Part shown: in pieces, positions 36,001 through 51,000 of the stretch
Numbering within the stretch: position 1 is the first letter of the stretch
How the letters are laid out: the number at the start of each line of letters is the position of its first letter
Assembly: GCA_934047225.1 (NCBI GenBank)
Contig: OW203986.1
Location: forward strand, 11,225,221 to 11,289,220
Direction of reading: 5' to 3'
Source: Ypsolopha sequella
Taxonomy: Eukaryota; Arthropoda; Insecta; Lepidoptera; Ypsolophidae
Length of the DNA: 64,000 nucleotides
Made by a program: the position numbers and the translations under genes
Notes under the pieces: model-generated
The model's input: the letters and a program-made list of their open reading frames with translations, nothing else
Database searches by the model: none
Told to the model about the DNA's origin: nothing

Positions 36001-39000
36001 CGTAATCCTGTTTGCCTCTGATGAAACTTGTAACAGTGAAACTGGTCAGGCGAAATCACACCGTGAGTAGTCGTTTTATACTTATTCTTATTATGAATCT
36101 AAACTAAACCACGAATCTTTTAGTAATAAAATTGACATATTTGTTTCGACATCTACGTTAAGCTTTGCGTTGCATGTATCCCCTATTAGTTTAGTTTCCT
36201 GATTAGGCTTGGTATCAAACGGTTACCATAGCCTGCAGAAGGTTGTCAAACCAAAATTTCTACCAACTATTTTGTTGGCAACTGTCACGGAATATTGTTT
36301 CAGCCTTCGTACTGGAGCTAAATCGACGTATTTTTGAGTTAATACTAATTTTATCGCTTAAACGAGGATGTTTAGACTTGTAGCCAGATGGCGGACGATT
36401 ATAGATTTTGTTAAAAATATCCTTGCATTGTTTAAAAACTTTTCTCGTCACACAAAGGCTTATAGAATAAATCACGAATTTATTGTGCACTTAATGAAAC
36501 AAGATTTAAGTGCACATTTCGTTGTGATGCATGCATAAAATTAAAATAAAGTAATTTGTTTTAACATTATAAGTTTACATAGACATCGGAAATATATTTT
36601 TCACCAAAGTGTGCCTTTTTTCCTTAGAACTAGTGAGCAAACGTAAATTTTGCTCGCTCAGTGAAAAAAAGTAATTTCAATTTAGAACGCTGCAAATTGG
36701 TATTTCTTTTTTATACAGTTTTACGGTTCTTGATACTTGTTCTTTCGAGCCATACATATTTTTTTTTAATACAAAAAGAAGCGGGTTCGATAACCGTAAA
36801 TTATCTAAGTAGATACTCCTTATCCCGCCTCTTTCAATCAATCAATGTATTTACGAGTGTTTCAGTCAATTCGCTTAGATTAATTTATGTTAAGGTGTGT
36901 TAATTAGAAAACCATTTCGAGATTTATGTTTAATAAGCTGTATTCTAGAACTTGTGGTCTAAAAAACCTCATAATGATTAATATTTTTACGAAAAAGCTG
37001 CAACTTCTATTTGCCTTCGTGTGATGTCACTTGAGAAATGGCTGTTTATAAATTTCTAATAATTTGTTCCGACTGATTTGACAGATGGATGACAGATGAG
37101 TATACAGACAGAGACAGGCCACTTTTTTTTAATAAGCAATCATGCATCACTATCAGTATGATGTCTAAAACTCTCAAGTGACGACATATCGGACAATTCT
37201 TGAAAAAATAATGGTTAATTTATATACCAAAATAATGAAAAATATTCCCTAAAATAGCGTATAAATCTCTGAAAACAAAAAGAAATCTTTTAGAAATTCA
37301 GCTATGGGAATTCGTTCGAAAATATCGTTTCTTAAATGTTGTATTTTCTCGCTAGTGAGGTGAAAAGTTGTATGTGTCACACGAGAGCAAAGTGATTTGT
37401 TGCTTCTGGCTTAGAATCTCTCTCTATGTTCAGGATTTTAACTTTTCGCTTGCTCGGGATTCATACTCGGCACTTGCAACAAAAATTAACTCTTCTGAAT
37501 TAATCACAGATGTATTTTTGTAATACCTACTTGATACCACTGATTCCTCCGCTTATAAGAAGAACTATACTGGTGTCAAAGATTATCACTGCGAAAAAGC
37601 AGAAACAAATTCGGAGTACAAAACTCTGCCATGAAAAGTCGTGGTAACTGTCGTACGGTTGTACTAAATTACATTTGAAGTCATTTAGGTGCTAAATAGC
37701 TATGTTATGCTCATAACGAAAGAATTTTACATTCGAGGTCTCAGATATCAAATTGAATTAAACAAAACAATTATGAGTATGTAAGTTAAAGCTGCACGAG
37801 TATGACCCTATTGTCATAATTTTTGCAATCATTTTATTGTGAATAGCAGACTTCATTAATCATTTCGAAACTGCTCTTGCAGGATCGTGAAATCGATGCG
37901 TTCTTCGATTTATAGCCGTTAACCGTTACCGTTGTTTCTTAATTTCGTTGATTTGGTGTAAAAATAGTTTGTATTTCTTCAAAATTAATAGGATTGTTTA
38001 AAACACGAAACTGGGTGGTGACTTTTTTTACTCTTTATTGAGAAATGATAAGAAAACTGCCTTAGAAGGGGTTCGCCCATTATGTACATTTTGATTTTGT
38101 GTAGTCCCTACGGAACATCATGTTTTTCAATATGTTGCCAAAAGTAACGATCTGTCGCGCTGTTTTATCGTAATTGGTAGATGACTAGATGATACAAACA
38201 TAATGTACCAATTTATTTGTTTTTTTTTTAATGCATTACCAATTAGCATAGATGCTAATTTTTATATTGTATAATTTTTATCACTACAAAAATAATATTG
38301 GTAGTTGCAGTAGTTCGGAGATAAATAAATAAAACCCTTGAAAATGAATTAATTATTCGAAACCGGTTGGGTGTATAATTATAAATTAAATGTGTGAAAT
38401 AGTGTACAAGTGAGTTTTATTAAAGGTGGAAACATACTAAACACATGTTTTTCTTACAATCTCATTGTTTTGTTTTTATCTCGTCAGATAGTTACCTCTA
38501 ACTTGGCAAGTTAGGCTAACAAAAAATGTTTCTTCCTAAACTTAAGTTTAAAATTAAAACGGGACATTTATGGCTCACTATAATAAAACAAGAAACAAAA
38601 CACTTATTGCGTTCGACTTTCAGCTTCATATAAGAAATTCTACTCTATTGTTTTGTAAATGTGTTTGCTATGATATTGATCTTTATTTGGCTCTTGTTCA
38701 ATCTTTGTAGACATAACACCGCCTCCTAGCCGCAGATTCCTTTAAAAATTCTGAAAACGTTCCTGCGTAATCCTCGAACCTCTAAAATTTTCGGTAACTT
38801 TTTGGCTCTTTCCCACATAATGTTTTCGACAGTGACAACATACTAATGATGTAGTTTTATTTGCACTTGACACAAATTAATAGTAACAAATCCGAATATA
38901 CCGCACAACTTGAGCCTGTCCGCTTTCCATTATAAGTCGGATTTCGGATGCTAATGGCGCGGTTCACCTGCCATCGCGCTGCAACACGTAGGAAGAGACA

Positions 39001-42000
39001 CCAATCAGACTGATGACCATTATTACCATCGTCTTTGTTTTGTCGACATCAAAAGGGAAACTTGCGTCGCTTTTGTCTTAAGAAAAGCGGAAGTTATTCA
39101 ACTTAAATATGAGAACAAGATCGTCGTCAAGATTGATCACAAAGACTTACAATCAAACTCGCATCAATAGTTTGAAAGTGTAAAACCATAACATAATAGT
39201 GTTAATTATACAGGATGACTTTCAACCAAACCCCGATAATTTTAGAGGTTATTAAGAAACGTAAGTAGAACACATTTTAAATCTAAAAACAATAAAAATT
39301 TTAAGTAAAAAATGTTAAAAAACGTAACTTGGAAATATAATTTATGGTTATCCTAGTGAGATCAACAATCAGGCGACCATGATTTCTTTGGATTTTACGG
39401 CAATCTTCAAGTGGCTCTAACATTTTTTTAAATTAATGAAAATAATTTTGGATATAAAATCAGTTCATAGTCTTCTGCAATCTATCAAATTATCGGAGTT
39501 ACATTAAAAGCTATCCTGTATATGTACATACAGCGATAGAGGTAGCTTTACCACGAAATGGCGCACTTCGTAACGAAAACACGTGAGTCAAAGCGTGTTT
39601 ATTAGAAACATATTTAGACAGCTGATATCTATTCTGATGATATCACATAAATCAATCTTATCAACAGTTGATTGTTATAGTGACCTAGCAGTGTCACTGA
39701 AAATTGTTCGTCTGATTCATTCCTTGAAGGTGAACGAATGATTATCATGTTTCGTAGATAGTGGTGTTTCGACATAGCCCTACATGGCCCACATTCTCGT
39801 TTACTTATCTTTTTGATATGATAACACAGTTTCAGGTTAGTCATCCGAAACTAGTGTGGCACCGGCATTTGAACATGTTCTACGTCCTCGATAACCCTAT
39901 GGATACGTTGTTGATATTATACTTATGAATAAATGGAACAATCGCCAGTGTTACAAGCATAGCAATAGATTTGTGATTCTAATATTGTTTTGATTGTTGA
40001 TGAAAATCGTAAAGTGTACGTACATCACGTTGCTGACATCATGGCTGATGTCACTGAAGAACAACTTAAAAACCTGCTCGGAAGGTAGTGATTTAAAGAT
40101 TTTAAAGTAAATAATGTTACGTTATAAAAAGCAAAGACAAGCAGTGATTCAATAACTATAGTTCTGTTAACAGATAAAGGAAATAACGCTATTAACATTG
40201 AAGTGTTTGTAAACAATCTCTTGGAGATTCTTCGTGCATTAGATCCCACGGTTGCATTGCACTTACAACCAGTAAATCGTTTAGCTGGAGTTACCTTTCT
40301 ACACAGTTTCCTTTTTATTAACCTTGCTGTCTATTATTCTATTATGCTGTTTCTTGCATAATACTTTTTTATCATCACAAAGTAAAACATAAATCAGACC
40401 GGTATTTTGAGCTTGTTATGAAAGCGGCTCTATGGTACTTACTAACGTAATCGTCGAAATATAAGAAACTCGATTGGCGTCCGTTAAATCTAGAATTGAT
40501 TGAAATTTACCGTTTCTAATCTAAAACTGAATCATCCTTTTGAACTTCCTGCTTTATTTACCAACAAAACTCTCCACTAAAATAACGTCTGGTTACTCTG
40601 GTTTTACTTTAATAAAATGGTTGTCCGTATTATTAATCAATGTCTGCTATTGTGACATAAACTTATTATTTAACCGTCCATATTAAAAAACCTTTTAAAA
40701 TTATCATTTAACCTGCGTTGCGTTGGTAGAGTATTTATGATATGTATGAATACTCGTACTAATCCGTGTAGAGCTCGAGAATGTTATTTAAAAATAATAA
40801 CCCACTTCATTTTGTTTGTACAGGAGGCAAGAATCAATGTACGCAATGACTGGCCTATACGCAGACGCGGGGTGTGCAGAAGGCGCAGGCGACGATGCTG
40901 CGGGCCCCAGCGTCCCCCCACCCTCTCACCCCCCAAGGGATGCGATCAAATGCCACAGCAGGAACCCTTCGGCTGGAATATGCGACAGGTTAAATAATTA
41001 ACCTTATAGAATTAAATGAGACTTGAGGATAATTCATGATTTATATAAAAACGGCTCACCTCAATACGTGTTATGATCGGGAAAGAACTGACTGACTGAA
41101 CTGAAACTGGTCGGCTTTCCCGATCATAACACGTATTGAGGTGAGCCGTTTTTATATAAATCATAATTAACCTTGTTTTACAGTCTTGATATCGTCTTAC
41201 AATAGATACCTAAATGTTGTATTTTTTTACAGAGATCGAGATCGGGAGAGAGAAAGAGAGAAACCTCATCAGATATTTCCAGAAATTTTAGACATTCCCC
41301 ATGACGCCAGAGATTGCGGGCTCCTCTCGTGGAGACCGTTGTTTATCCAGCAGTTTTCTAGTATTAAGGTTTGTCCGCACGCATGCTCCTAATATGAATA
41401 ATCTTGCTAATCCACCTTGACAGAATTCTATCACACATTGTGTTTTGCCAGGTTTTCGTATTTTTCCTATCGGTCCTGGTGACGCTACAGCAAGCGTTGA
41501 GTTCAGGCTACATTAACTCTGTGATCACGACCATCGAGAAGCGATTCGAGATCCCCTCCAGCCTCTCGGGACTCATCGCCAGCAGCTACGAGATTGGAAA
41601 CGTTATCACTGTCATCTTCGTCTCCTATCTTGGAAGCAGGAGACACATTCCAGTTTGGATCGCAGTTGGTAAGGGCTTTAATTGCTTCGTCCATTTCTAC
41701 TTTGTCATTCCTAGTTTCATTGAACATTTGCAATACAGCAGCGGCCACTTACCCCTCTGATCTCTGCCAATTGACCTCAACAATCACTCAATCAATCTCT
41801 TTTCTGCAACGCTATCTTAATCAAATCTGTATGCTAATAATATTTAAATCTATATAATAATAATATTTGTCCCGGGTTTCATTTATATTCTCTATAAATT
41901 GATACTGAAATGATTATATATCAATGGTCAAATATTTATTATTATTTTCCAGGTGCTGTTATAATGGGTATAGGTTCATTGGTCTTTGTCGTACCTCATT

Positions 42001-45000
42001 TCATTGCCGAGTCAAATAGCGAAATGATGATGAATAACAAGTCAGATGACAACATCTGTAAACTACCGCGAGCGCTCGACCAAGACATGGGAGGTCTTGG
42101 ACGTTTGTCGCAAGCTCTACCGCCCAGCAATTTAAGACCTGATAACTGTATCAAGGTTTGTAGAAATTTAAGCTTTCTAAAATTAAATTAAAGTACCTGC
42201 ATCTGACCGTATAATTTATTTTACAGAGTACGCCCAGCACGTTTATGCCGGTCATGGTGTTTGTGGTAGCACAATTACTTCTCGGCTGCGGTGGATCTCC
42301 TCTTCTAACTTTGGGTACCACCTATGTTGATGACCACGTACGCCCAGAATCATCCAGCATGTATATTGGTGAGTTTGCCGTGCAATTTCCATCTATCCAT
42401 GCATCCATCAGCCTGTCTTCGTCCACTGCTGGACATAGGCTTTTCCAAGATTTCCCCACTCTTGGTGGTCCTTTTGGAAGTATTGTCCATACTCACCCTC
42501 GGACCAGTAACGCCGGTGGCCGTCACTTGTCTGTTCTATATAAGGCCCGGCAATTGGGGATGGATATACTGCTATAAATCGGTCGAATAACTTCGGGGGA
42601 GTTTGCGAGTAAGATGGTGGTACCTCGAAAATCGAAGCCTAACGATTAAATAAGAAATGAAAAAATAATTTCATCCGGAAACTCGGCTCGGCCTTCGGCC
42701 TCACCCAAAACACATAAGCAGAGAATCCATAAAAATAACAAGAAATAGTTTCGTTTGGAAAAGCGGCTCATCAAAAATACTTTTGGCGTTTCTGAAAAGT
42801 GTTTTTAGCAAGGCCTAAGGCCTAGCCGTGTGTCCGAACGAAATTATTATTTCTTGATCTTTTATTTGATTTTTAAGTAAAGTTTTTTTGGTGAAGCCGA
42901 AGACCGAGCCGCGTGCCTGAACGAAATTATTTATTTATCTGTAATTTAATTCCGAGGTAAAGTATTTTTGGCGAGGCCAAAGGCGAACGAAACTTTACGA
43001 CGACTGCGTTTTTGCTCGTAACCTAACGAAAACACACGTAAACTGTACCGGACACCCAAGTTCGTCAAACCCCAGTCCAAATAGACATTCGACTTTTTTC
43101 GTACTTACGTCCCAAAATCTATTACGTTGGTTGGAACAAACAAAACGGGATCTGCCGTATTAATGGATCGCCGGTATTCATATTTGTATATTGATTTTTT
43201 TTTAATTTTTATAGCCATTGCGATTTTGACGATAAATTTGAGTTCAGGCCCGTAACCAGGGGTACGCCAGGCCAGGCTCCTAGCCGCTAGCATGAGCTTG
43301 GTAATGATTTCAAAATTTATAGTTAATAATAATAATGAAACTGTAAGTATTATTTACCAAAAGATCGATTCCTCCACGATCAAGAAATCATTTCATTCGG
43401 AAACGCGGCTCGGCCTTCGGCTTCGCAAAAAGCACTTTACCTGGGAATCAATTTCGTTCGGAAAGGTGGCTTGGCCTTCGGTCTCGCCAAAGACACTTTA
43501 CCAAAGGATCGATTCCCAACAAGAAATAGTTTCGTCCGGAAACGTGGCTCGGCCTTCGGCCTCACCAAACATTGTATCACTAGATCAATTATTATGTAGA
43601 GAACAAAAACCTAGTATCGTTCAAAAATGCGGCTCGGCGTTCGGAGTGCACCAAAATACTCCAAGCCAGAGTCATATACGTTCTATAAAATCCGAAAAAA
43701 TATTGACAGATTCTAAAGGACTACACAAAAACTAAATCAACGCGGGCCAAGTCGTGGGCAAAAGCCAGTAGTAGAAAATTTCAGCTTTCAGCCTACCTTG
43801 ATTTTTTCTGAGCCTGTCCTGATTACACAGTCTGACTACGGCCCTGTTTGAGTTTGATAACACGTTAATATGTTCTTGATACGTCTGCATGCTTTTGCGG
43901 TAGTTGGCATCGTTAGACATTGTGACTTCTTTAATCTCATTAATTGACTTTATGATTGATAGATAGAGATAATAAAAAGTATCTTCGTGCTAGTCGTCCC
44001 GGCCCGGGTGATTCACCGCATCATAAAAGTGCAGGATCCATTAATGAAATGATTCGGCTGTTGAACCCACACGTGGGAAAATTGACTGCCCACTGTGCAT
44101 GTGTATTCTGCGAGTACGTACGCGGAAAGTAATCTTGTTACCAAGGATTTTCATGTAATTTGCCATTAATAGCAATATTATCGACAGCACTTGCTAAAGT
44201 CGAGTAGGAAAGAGTAAATCAGTATATTTACAGTTATATTATGCCACATCTATGGACAATAGCAAGAAGGTAATTTATTTCTCATCAACGCCGCCTGTCT
44301 GGGGAGGCCATTACAAGTTGCAATCTTGTGCAGTTATTTTTTCTAAGAATGCAGTTCCCTGCGCCGCCGTAAACTCGGCAGACGTACTTCGTTGGACATA
44401 AAATGTCTGCAGCGCTGTCATATAACTTGTTTCTTCTCATTAGCTACCTCTGCAAATCTTGGGGTCACAGCACGAATGTCCATGATTTAGTATCGGTGTA
44501 ACTTATAATTTAGTTTCAAACCGCAAGCTTTGTCTTATAAATTACCCTCGCCATGCAGCGAGCATGCATCACTGCTGGTACGATGCCAAGTTTACTATCC
44601 TGCAACATCAATACTTGAATAAACGATGGGTTTGCGTGGTTGCAAGTAGCGCATCAACCACGGCGGGGTTGTCGCAGCTCCCCCGACCCCCTTGTACCCC
44701 TGACCCCCCTGGCCCACCTATAACGTGACGCCGCGACCTTGGCCCGTAACTTCTAGAATGTTTTGGCGGCACGCCTAATTGTATTCATTTGTCAGCGGTA
44801 TCGATTTTCCAGCACCATTACCTAACGAAACAGGTGTCCCTCCATGCCAGCGTAATATCTTTTGACGTGTTTCTGACACTGCACAATCTGTCTTGATTAC
44901 TTAGAATAAAGCTTGATTATAAATAAGTCCATTGTGAGGAGCTAGCTACGTAGATAGAGATATTATGTCAAAAATCTTAAGCACACAGGCTTTTGCAACA

Positions 45001-48000
45001 AATTTTCGGATAAATTCGAAGACATTTTAATTAACATTAGAGATAATAGATATCTCATTTAGAAACCTTAATTTTCTTGTCTGTTGATTGTCAAGATGAT
45101 ACTGCAGACAAGTTTAGCAAAAATTAATAAAGCTAAATTGGAAATGTAAACGTTATGCAGTCAAACGTCGCCGTCTAAGCGAAGTTCGGGAGAGTCTCAA
45201 TACAAATCTCGGCGCGGCGGCGTGTAGAGCACGCGTCTGTGTGTGTGAGTTTGAATCTGAGCGTTTGTACTAAGATTCACTGCTTTATAAATATATTTAC
45301 TCTGTCTCATGTGTCAGCACTTGTATGATGCTGTGCGCACGCTGGCAAATAGGTTCCATCATGTTCGTAACAAGGATAGATAATTTTAGCTTGGAATTCC
45401 TTACTATTCGTCTATCAGTCAGTTTCTGACGGCTTTGAAAATCAATTTACTCTGTTACTGTTGCAGCTTTCGGCTTTGTTTTGTCTTGTATTATATAAAA
45501 CTACATTTTGTTTGTGGCTACGTCTTTGTGTCCTCATAATAAAAGCTGATCTAGCAGAGTAGTGTTACCAGTTTTCGGCTTGGAGTTTAGATTATTAAAA
45601 CCCTGTATTAGACAGACGCTAAATTGAAATAAAATAACGTATTTCAGTAAGGTTCTCGAAAGCAACTTTCGTTCCAATATTAAAGAGGCCTGCTGAGCAA
45701 TCCTAGTTTATACAAAAGAAATACCAAAATCATTTGGAAATCATAGATTAGATATTCTTAAGGGAGTGTATATTTATTCCGATTGCTTTACAGAATATCT
45801 AGGTTCCCGAATATATATTTTGACAGGACACTGATTTAAAGAAGACATAATAAGCAATTTAAAATTTCCATAGATAGCTTATTTTTCTCATATTTCATGT
45901 TTAAATTAGTGTCCTTATTTAAGATATATTTGGGAACCTAGATATTCTGTAATGCAATCTGAATAAATACACACTCCCTTAAGAATATCTATGATTTACA
46001 AATGGTTTTGGTATTTCGTTTGTATGAACTAGGATTGCTCCACCGGCCTCTTAAGTAGAATTGTGAATTTTCAGCTTAAATTTTATTTAATCAACACAGT
46101 AATTAAGGCGCTCTTATCCCAGAAGAATGACTCTCTGTCTTTTTCTTTACGTGTAACGAGTAAAGAAAATAACCACACTTTCGTACTTTTTCGTTGTTTT
46201 TATCGGTTTTTAAATAATTTAAAAATAAGGGATATGTTTATTAAAACCCACTTACGTGGTCGACCTAGAAAATTTAAAGAGCAATATTGCCAGATATGTT
46301 TCGTTAATAAAAGAGTGGAATTATGGAAATGGCATGATTTGAAAGGTCTTATTACATGCTGTGTTCGTGAATTATTTCTATCGAGCAAAGTTTATCTGAT
46401 CGTGTAACACATGCGTGGAAGACCTAGATAAAGGTTCGAACTATATTGCGTATTTTTTTTGGAAGTTTTAGACGATATTTGAAAGTTCTATTTGACTTTG
46501 AAATTACTGATTTTGGGATAAGAGCGCCTTAATATTTGTTTGGAAACAAAAACTGTTGACAATAATAACGAATAATGAATGATGCAGATGTAACGTATTG
46601 TTGACGACTGTCCGACGTAAAGTTTTAAAGTTTGTCAACGATCCCTTGAAAAATATAAGTACTATTGCGAATTTCTGTATTTGTTCGAGATATCTTTTCG
46701 AGAGGTGAGCCTCCTCTTAGCCTTTCAGGTACGGAGTCAAGAGGGCCCGCGATCTCTTTGCTACTCTCATCAGTATGAGGAGAAGACAACTCAGCCAAAC
46801 AATATTCTGCTTAATTTCCAGGAGACAAGAGTGCTTTCAGGATTTCCGGGATCGTGGCATTTTAAGACTTCCCTACCACGATTTCCTTTGCGCCCTATTT
46901 TTAAAGACGACCCTTTCATTTAAGTCTTATTAAGCCTGATCTTTGACCTTTGAAATCTCTTTTATTAAATCTTTGAAGATAAATTGAAAAGCTCTTGACA
47001 TTTGAAAATGAAATGAAAATGAAAAAATCTTTATTGACGCAAAAAAAATTAAAGTACACAGAATAATTGGAACTCTGGCCATTAGGGTAGGCTGGAACCT
47101 GAATTCCAACGGCCAGCGCTCTCCGTATAAGTTTACACATTTAAAAACTTAATTATGTACCGGCTAATGTTTTTTACAAAAATTATAATAATTTGAATAC
47201 ATTTAAATTATATTACAATAAAATTAGATTTAGATTCAACATGAAATAGATTTTATATTAGCTAATGTTAAATGGCACCAGTATTACAATCAAAAAATTA
47301 AGAATTATAAAAATTATTTAGTTCATAGATTTTGTATTTTATTATTAAATTATAGAATAGCATGCAAAAAAGAAAAATAGGTATATTATATGCGTATATA
47401 CTCGTATATGTAAGAAGTAAGATGTTGAGGGTGTGATGTGTGTGTTAGAGGGTGTGGTGTGTGAGTGTGTGAGTATGTGGGTGAGAGGGTGTATGGGACC
47501 TATATGTTTCACTCTCCTACACGGAGAAGATTTTCCGTTTCATCATAGTTCAGTTCCGCCAACCATTTCGAAACAGCAGTTTTACATTTAAATTTAGTTA
47601 AATGATAAATTGAGAAAGTTTTGCTAATTGTGTTGTACAGGTAAGGGCTAATGATGCAATAATGTCGTTTGGCAAATGACGTTCTATGGGGTATTATTGG
47701 ACAAACTTTGTCTTTTCGACGCTTATTTGAGATATGTGTAGGATCATAGATCAGGGAAGTATGCACACGTAGGACTGTATTGAGAACAAAGAGCTGTCTG
47801 ACTGTCAGGACCTTGCATTCTTTGTAAAGTAAGGTTGTGGAGTGTCTGAAACGTTTGTAAGTCATGACTTTCAGTACAGCTCTCTGCGCTCGCTCCAGAT
47901 TCAGCATTGAAGTTTTATCAGCACCTCCCCAAGCAGGAATACAGTAAGTAAGTAACGATTGAGCAAGGGAAAAGTAGACCACCTTAAGAGTGTGAAAATC

Positions 48001-51000
48001 AGCAGCGCTTCTCAATTTCTTAAAAACAAAGCACAGTTTTCTGATTCGTGAAGTTAGCTTTTCAATGTGTTGGTGCCAATTTAAGGTACTGTCAATATGG
48101 ACACCCAAGTATTTGATGTTGTCTACACGGGTCAATGGGGAACAGATACAGCTAGCCATACTATGATTACATTCATGAGCAGTCAACTTAAAATCATTTT
48201 CTGATGGTTGGTAACAGGGCTTCAATGAAAAGGTAACATATTTAGTTTTCGAGGTATTCAAGGTCAGCAAGTTATCAGAAAGCCATATCATGACATCACG
48301 AAGGATCTCCTCAGCAATTTTTCGTGTTTTGGGCCAGGTTTTTCCTTGAACAATCAAAGCGGTGTCATCTGCATAAGTTATAATTTTACACCGGCGCAAA
48401 TTTAAACGGCACAGGTCGTTAATGTAAACCAAGAACAATGTTGGGCCGAGGACGCTGCCCTGAGGAACACCGAAGGTCACATTTTCATCGTCGCTTATGT
48501 GTGAGCTAATTTTAACGCGTTGAGTTCGCTCATTGAGGTAGCTGTTAAAGATATTAAGGACAAGACCCCTAACACCAATGGTCTCCAACTTGGTCAAGAG
48601 TAAGGGAACAGAGACAGTGTCAAAGGCTTTTGTGAGATCTAGAAAAATTCCTACACATTTATTTTTGCTTTCAAGATTCTTGACAACTGTGTTGGTGAGG
48701 TCTATAACGGCATCTTCTGTGGAAAGACCCTGTCTGAAACCATATTGGTTTTTAGCAAGGATGTTATTTTTATTAAGATAATTAATGAGTCTAGCATTGA
48801 GGATTTTTTCGAAGATTTTTGATAATATCGATAGTACTGAAATAGGCCGATAGTTGTTGACACTATCTCTGTTCCCCGCCTTATATATTGGGTGAACAAT
48901 TGCTTTTTTAAAAACTCTAGGAAAGATTCCCTGCGACAAGCACCGATTGAAAATTATTGTCAGGGGTGGAACGAGGGAAAGACGCGCCGCTCTGATTATG
49001 GTGGTAGGAATGTTGTCCCAACCAACAGCACAATCACTTTTCAGATCCAAAATGATTCTATTAATCTCAGACTCATCCGTCTCAACAACGGCCATGGAGT
49101 CCTTAGATTTCCAAACTGACTGAGGAGGAGAAGCACTAGCTGTTGCAGATCCGTTCTGAACAATTTTTTCCGCCAGACTTTTACCTACGTTTGCAAAGAA
49201 GCTATTTACGCCATTTACTGAGGCTTTTACATCATCTGCTAAATTCAGTAGTTCTTTCTGAGGGAGGGTAGGTTTATTCAGTTGAGCGATATTTTTAATA
49301 CATTTCCAAGTAGCTTTAGCATTATTTTTAGCTGCTTCAAGAAGAGACTTTTCATGATTACGTTTTAATTTTTTCAGTAGCTTATTACAAAAATTTCGAT
49401 ATCTGGTATATATTAATCTATTTATAATATTTTCAGGTTGTTTTTTGTATTTTTTTTGCAGGCGATCTCGATTTCTTATACATTTAAGGAGACCAGGCGT
49501 AATCCAGGGTTTTATAGTCCGATCCTTACGAGGTATTTTAGTGACATGAGAGTTCTGAGTTATAATATCGGATATTTTAGACACAAATTTCTCCGCACAA
49601 GTCTCCGTATCGTTGGATGACAACACATCTGAGAAATCACTTTCCAACAGGTCTTGTATGATTTTTGGTTTGTCAATGCGAATTCCATTAGCTTGAGGCT
49701 TTTCGCGGGGACGTTTAAGTTCTAAGCTAAGAAGAACAGGATCGTGATCGGTGATTCTTGTATCAATAACAAATGTGGAGGCTTTTAGCGGAGTCCTTAG
49801 TATAACATGGTCATAGCACTTTTTTACACGTGTTGGGTAAAAATGCGTTGATATCATACCATGAGAAGCACTAGTGTTAAGATATTGCTCGACCTGCTCG
49901 TCTCTTGTCAAAATGTCAATATTGATATCCCCCATGATAGCTAGAGTTTTGTATTTTTCTAAAGAGGTAAGTACTTTGTTCAGGCTTTTTGTAAATTCGT
50001 CTGCAGATTTATGAAACAAACGATAAATACCCACTACAGCCAAATCATCACCGTACGTGCATACCAAGCAACTGGCATTATTAATTTTTTTCTCAGTTAC
50101 AATACAGGGTAAGTCCCCACTAGTGTAAATAACTACACCGTCATTTTGGTTAGCAAATTGTGAAGTATGCGACACGTATCCGTCAAGAACGGGAACATTG
50201 TCGTTAACGCTCAGCCAACATTCGGAAAGTATAAGAACTTCGCATTTTAAATCGAGTCTTTTTAAAAGGATTCTTAGTTGGTCGAAGTTATGATTAATGC
50301 TTCGTATATTAATATGCAAGATGTTTAAATTTTTATTATTTATATTTATTACTTGTTTGCAATATTCAGGTAAACATTTGTAGCTATCTGAAACCTTCAA
50401 AGATTCAATGTCATCGGCTATGTTAATAACGTCACTCATAAAACTTGTTGTTAAAGTAAGAAGACTCCGTTGAGAATGACCTAGGCAATCTAGGCCTAGA
50501 TATCTCACTGCAGTAGTTAAATGGAATAAAAGGTATGTATTTCGATGCCCTGCTAAAAACGAACACGGAACAAATAAATAGTTTACAAAGAATTGTGTAA
50601 TCTAACATTTTACTAAGTGAGGAGGGTGGGTGAAAAAAAACTTTGTTTGTAGGTACTGTGTTTTGTTGTGTGTGTGATCCCGTGAAAGGATGTGTATCTT
50701 CGAGACTGTAATTAATTTTCCTGATACTGAACGATATAAAAAGAATATATATTTTTTAATTTAGTCATGTCGATTTATTAACGGGACACCTGACGCTAGA
50801 ACATCATAACACCAGGTTTTCAAGGGTTCATTGGAAGAAACAAGGTCTCTCCTCATATTGAAGAAAATATATTTGATTTAAAAAATGTAAGATTTATAAT
50901 TTGTTTTATTTTAATGTTTTCTACCTTCTTTTTTTTGTTTTCAAACGTTCGTTTCAAAGACGCGGTTAAGAGATCAACGCGTTTTTTTTTATAAAATAGG

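Larger units (their letters stand above)
27047..40823 (+). other. Oatp intron 1, 13.8 kb
   Basis: It runs from donor CAG|GTCAGT to acceptor TTTGTACAG|. It holds many repeats and decayed element genes (listed separately). 27241-27780 and 36073-40010 are AT-rich with no recognised repeat or gene. Its length assumes that exon 1 is genuine and that no exon was missed. Confidence 0.7.

Noticed and set aside
43292..43735. 147-codon open frame
   Set aside because: Its repeats match the CGGCTCGGCCTTCGGCC array at DNA level; composition and lack of motif argue against a protein.
46063..46407. 114-codon frame with an AT-hook-like GRPRKF
   Set aside because: It crosses the border of the TTAA element at 46107, so host and element sequence would be fused; no domain otherwise.
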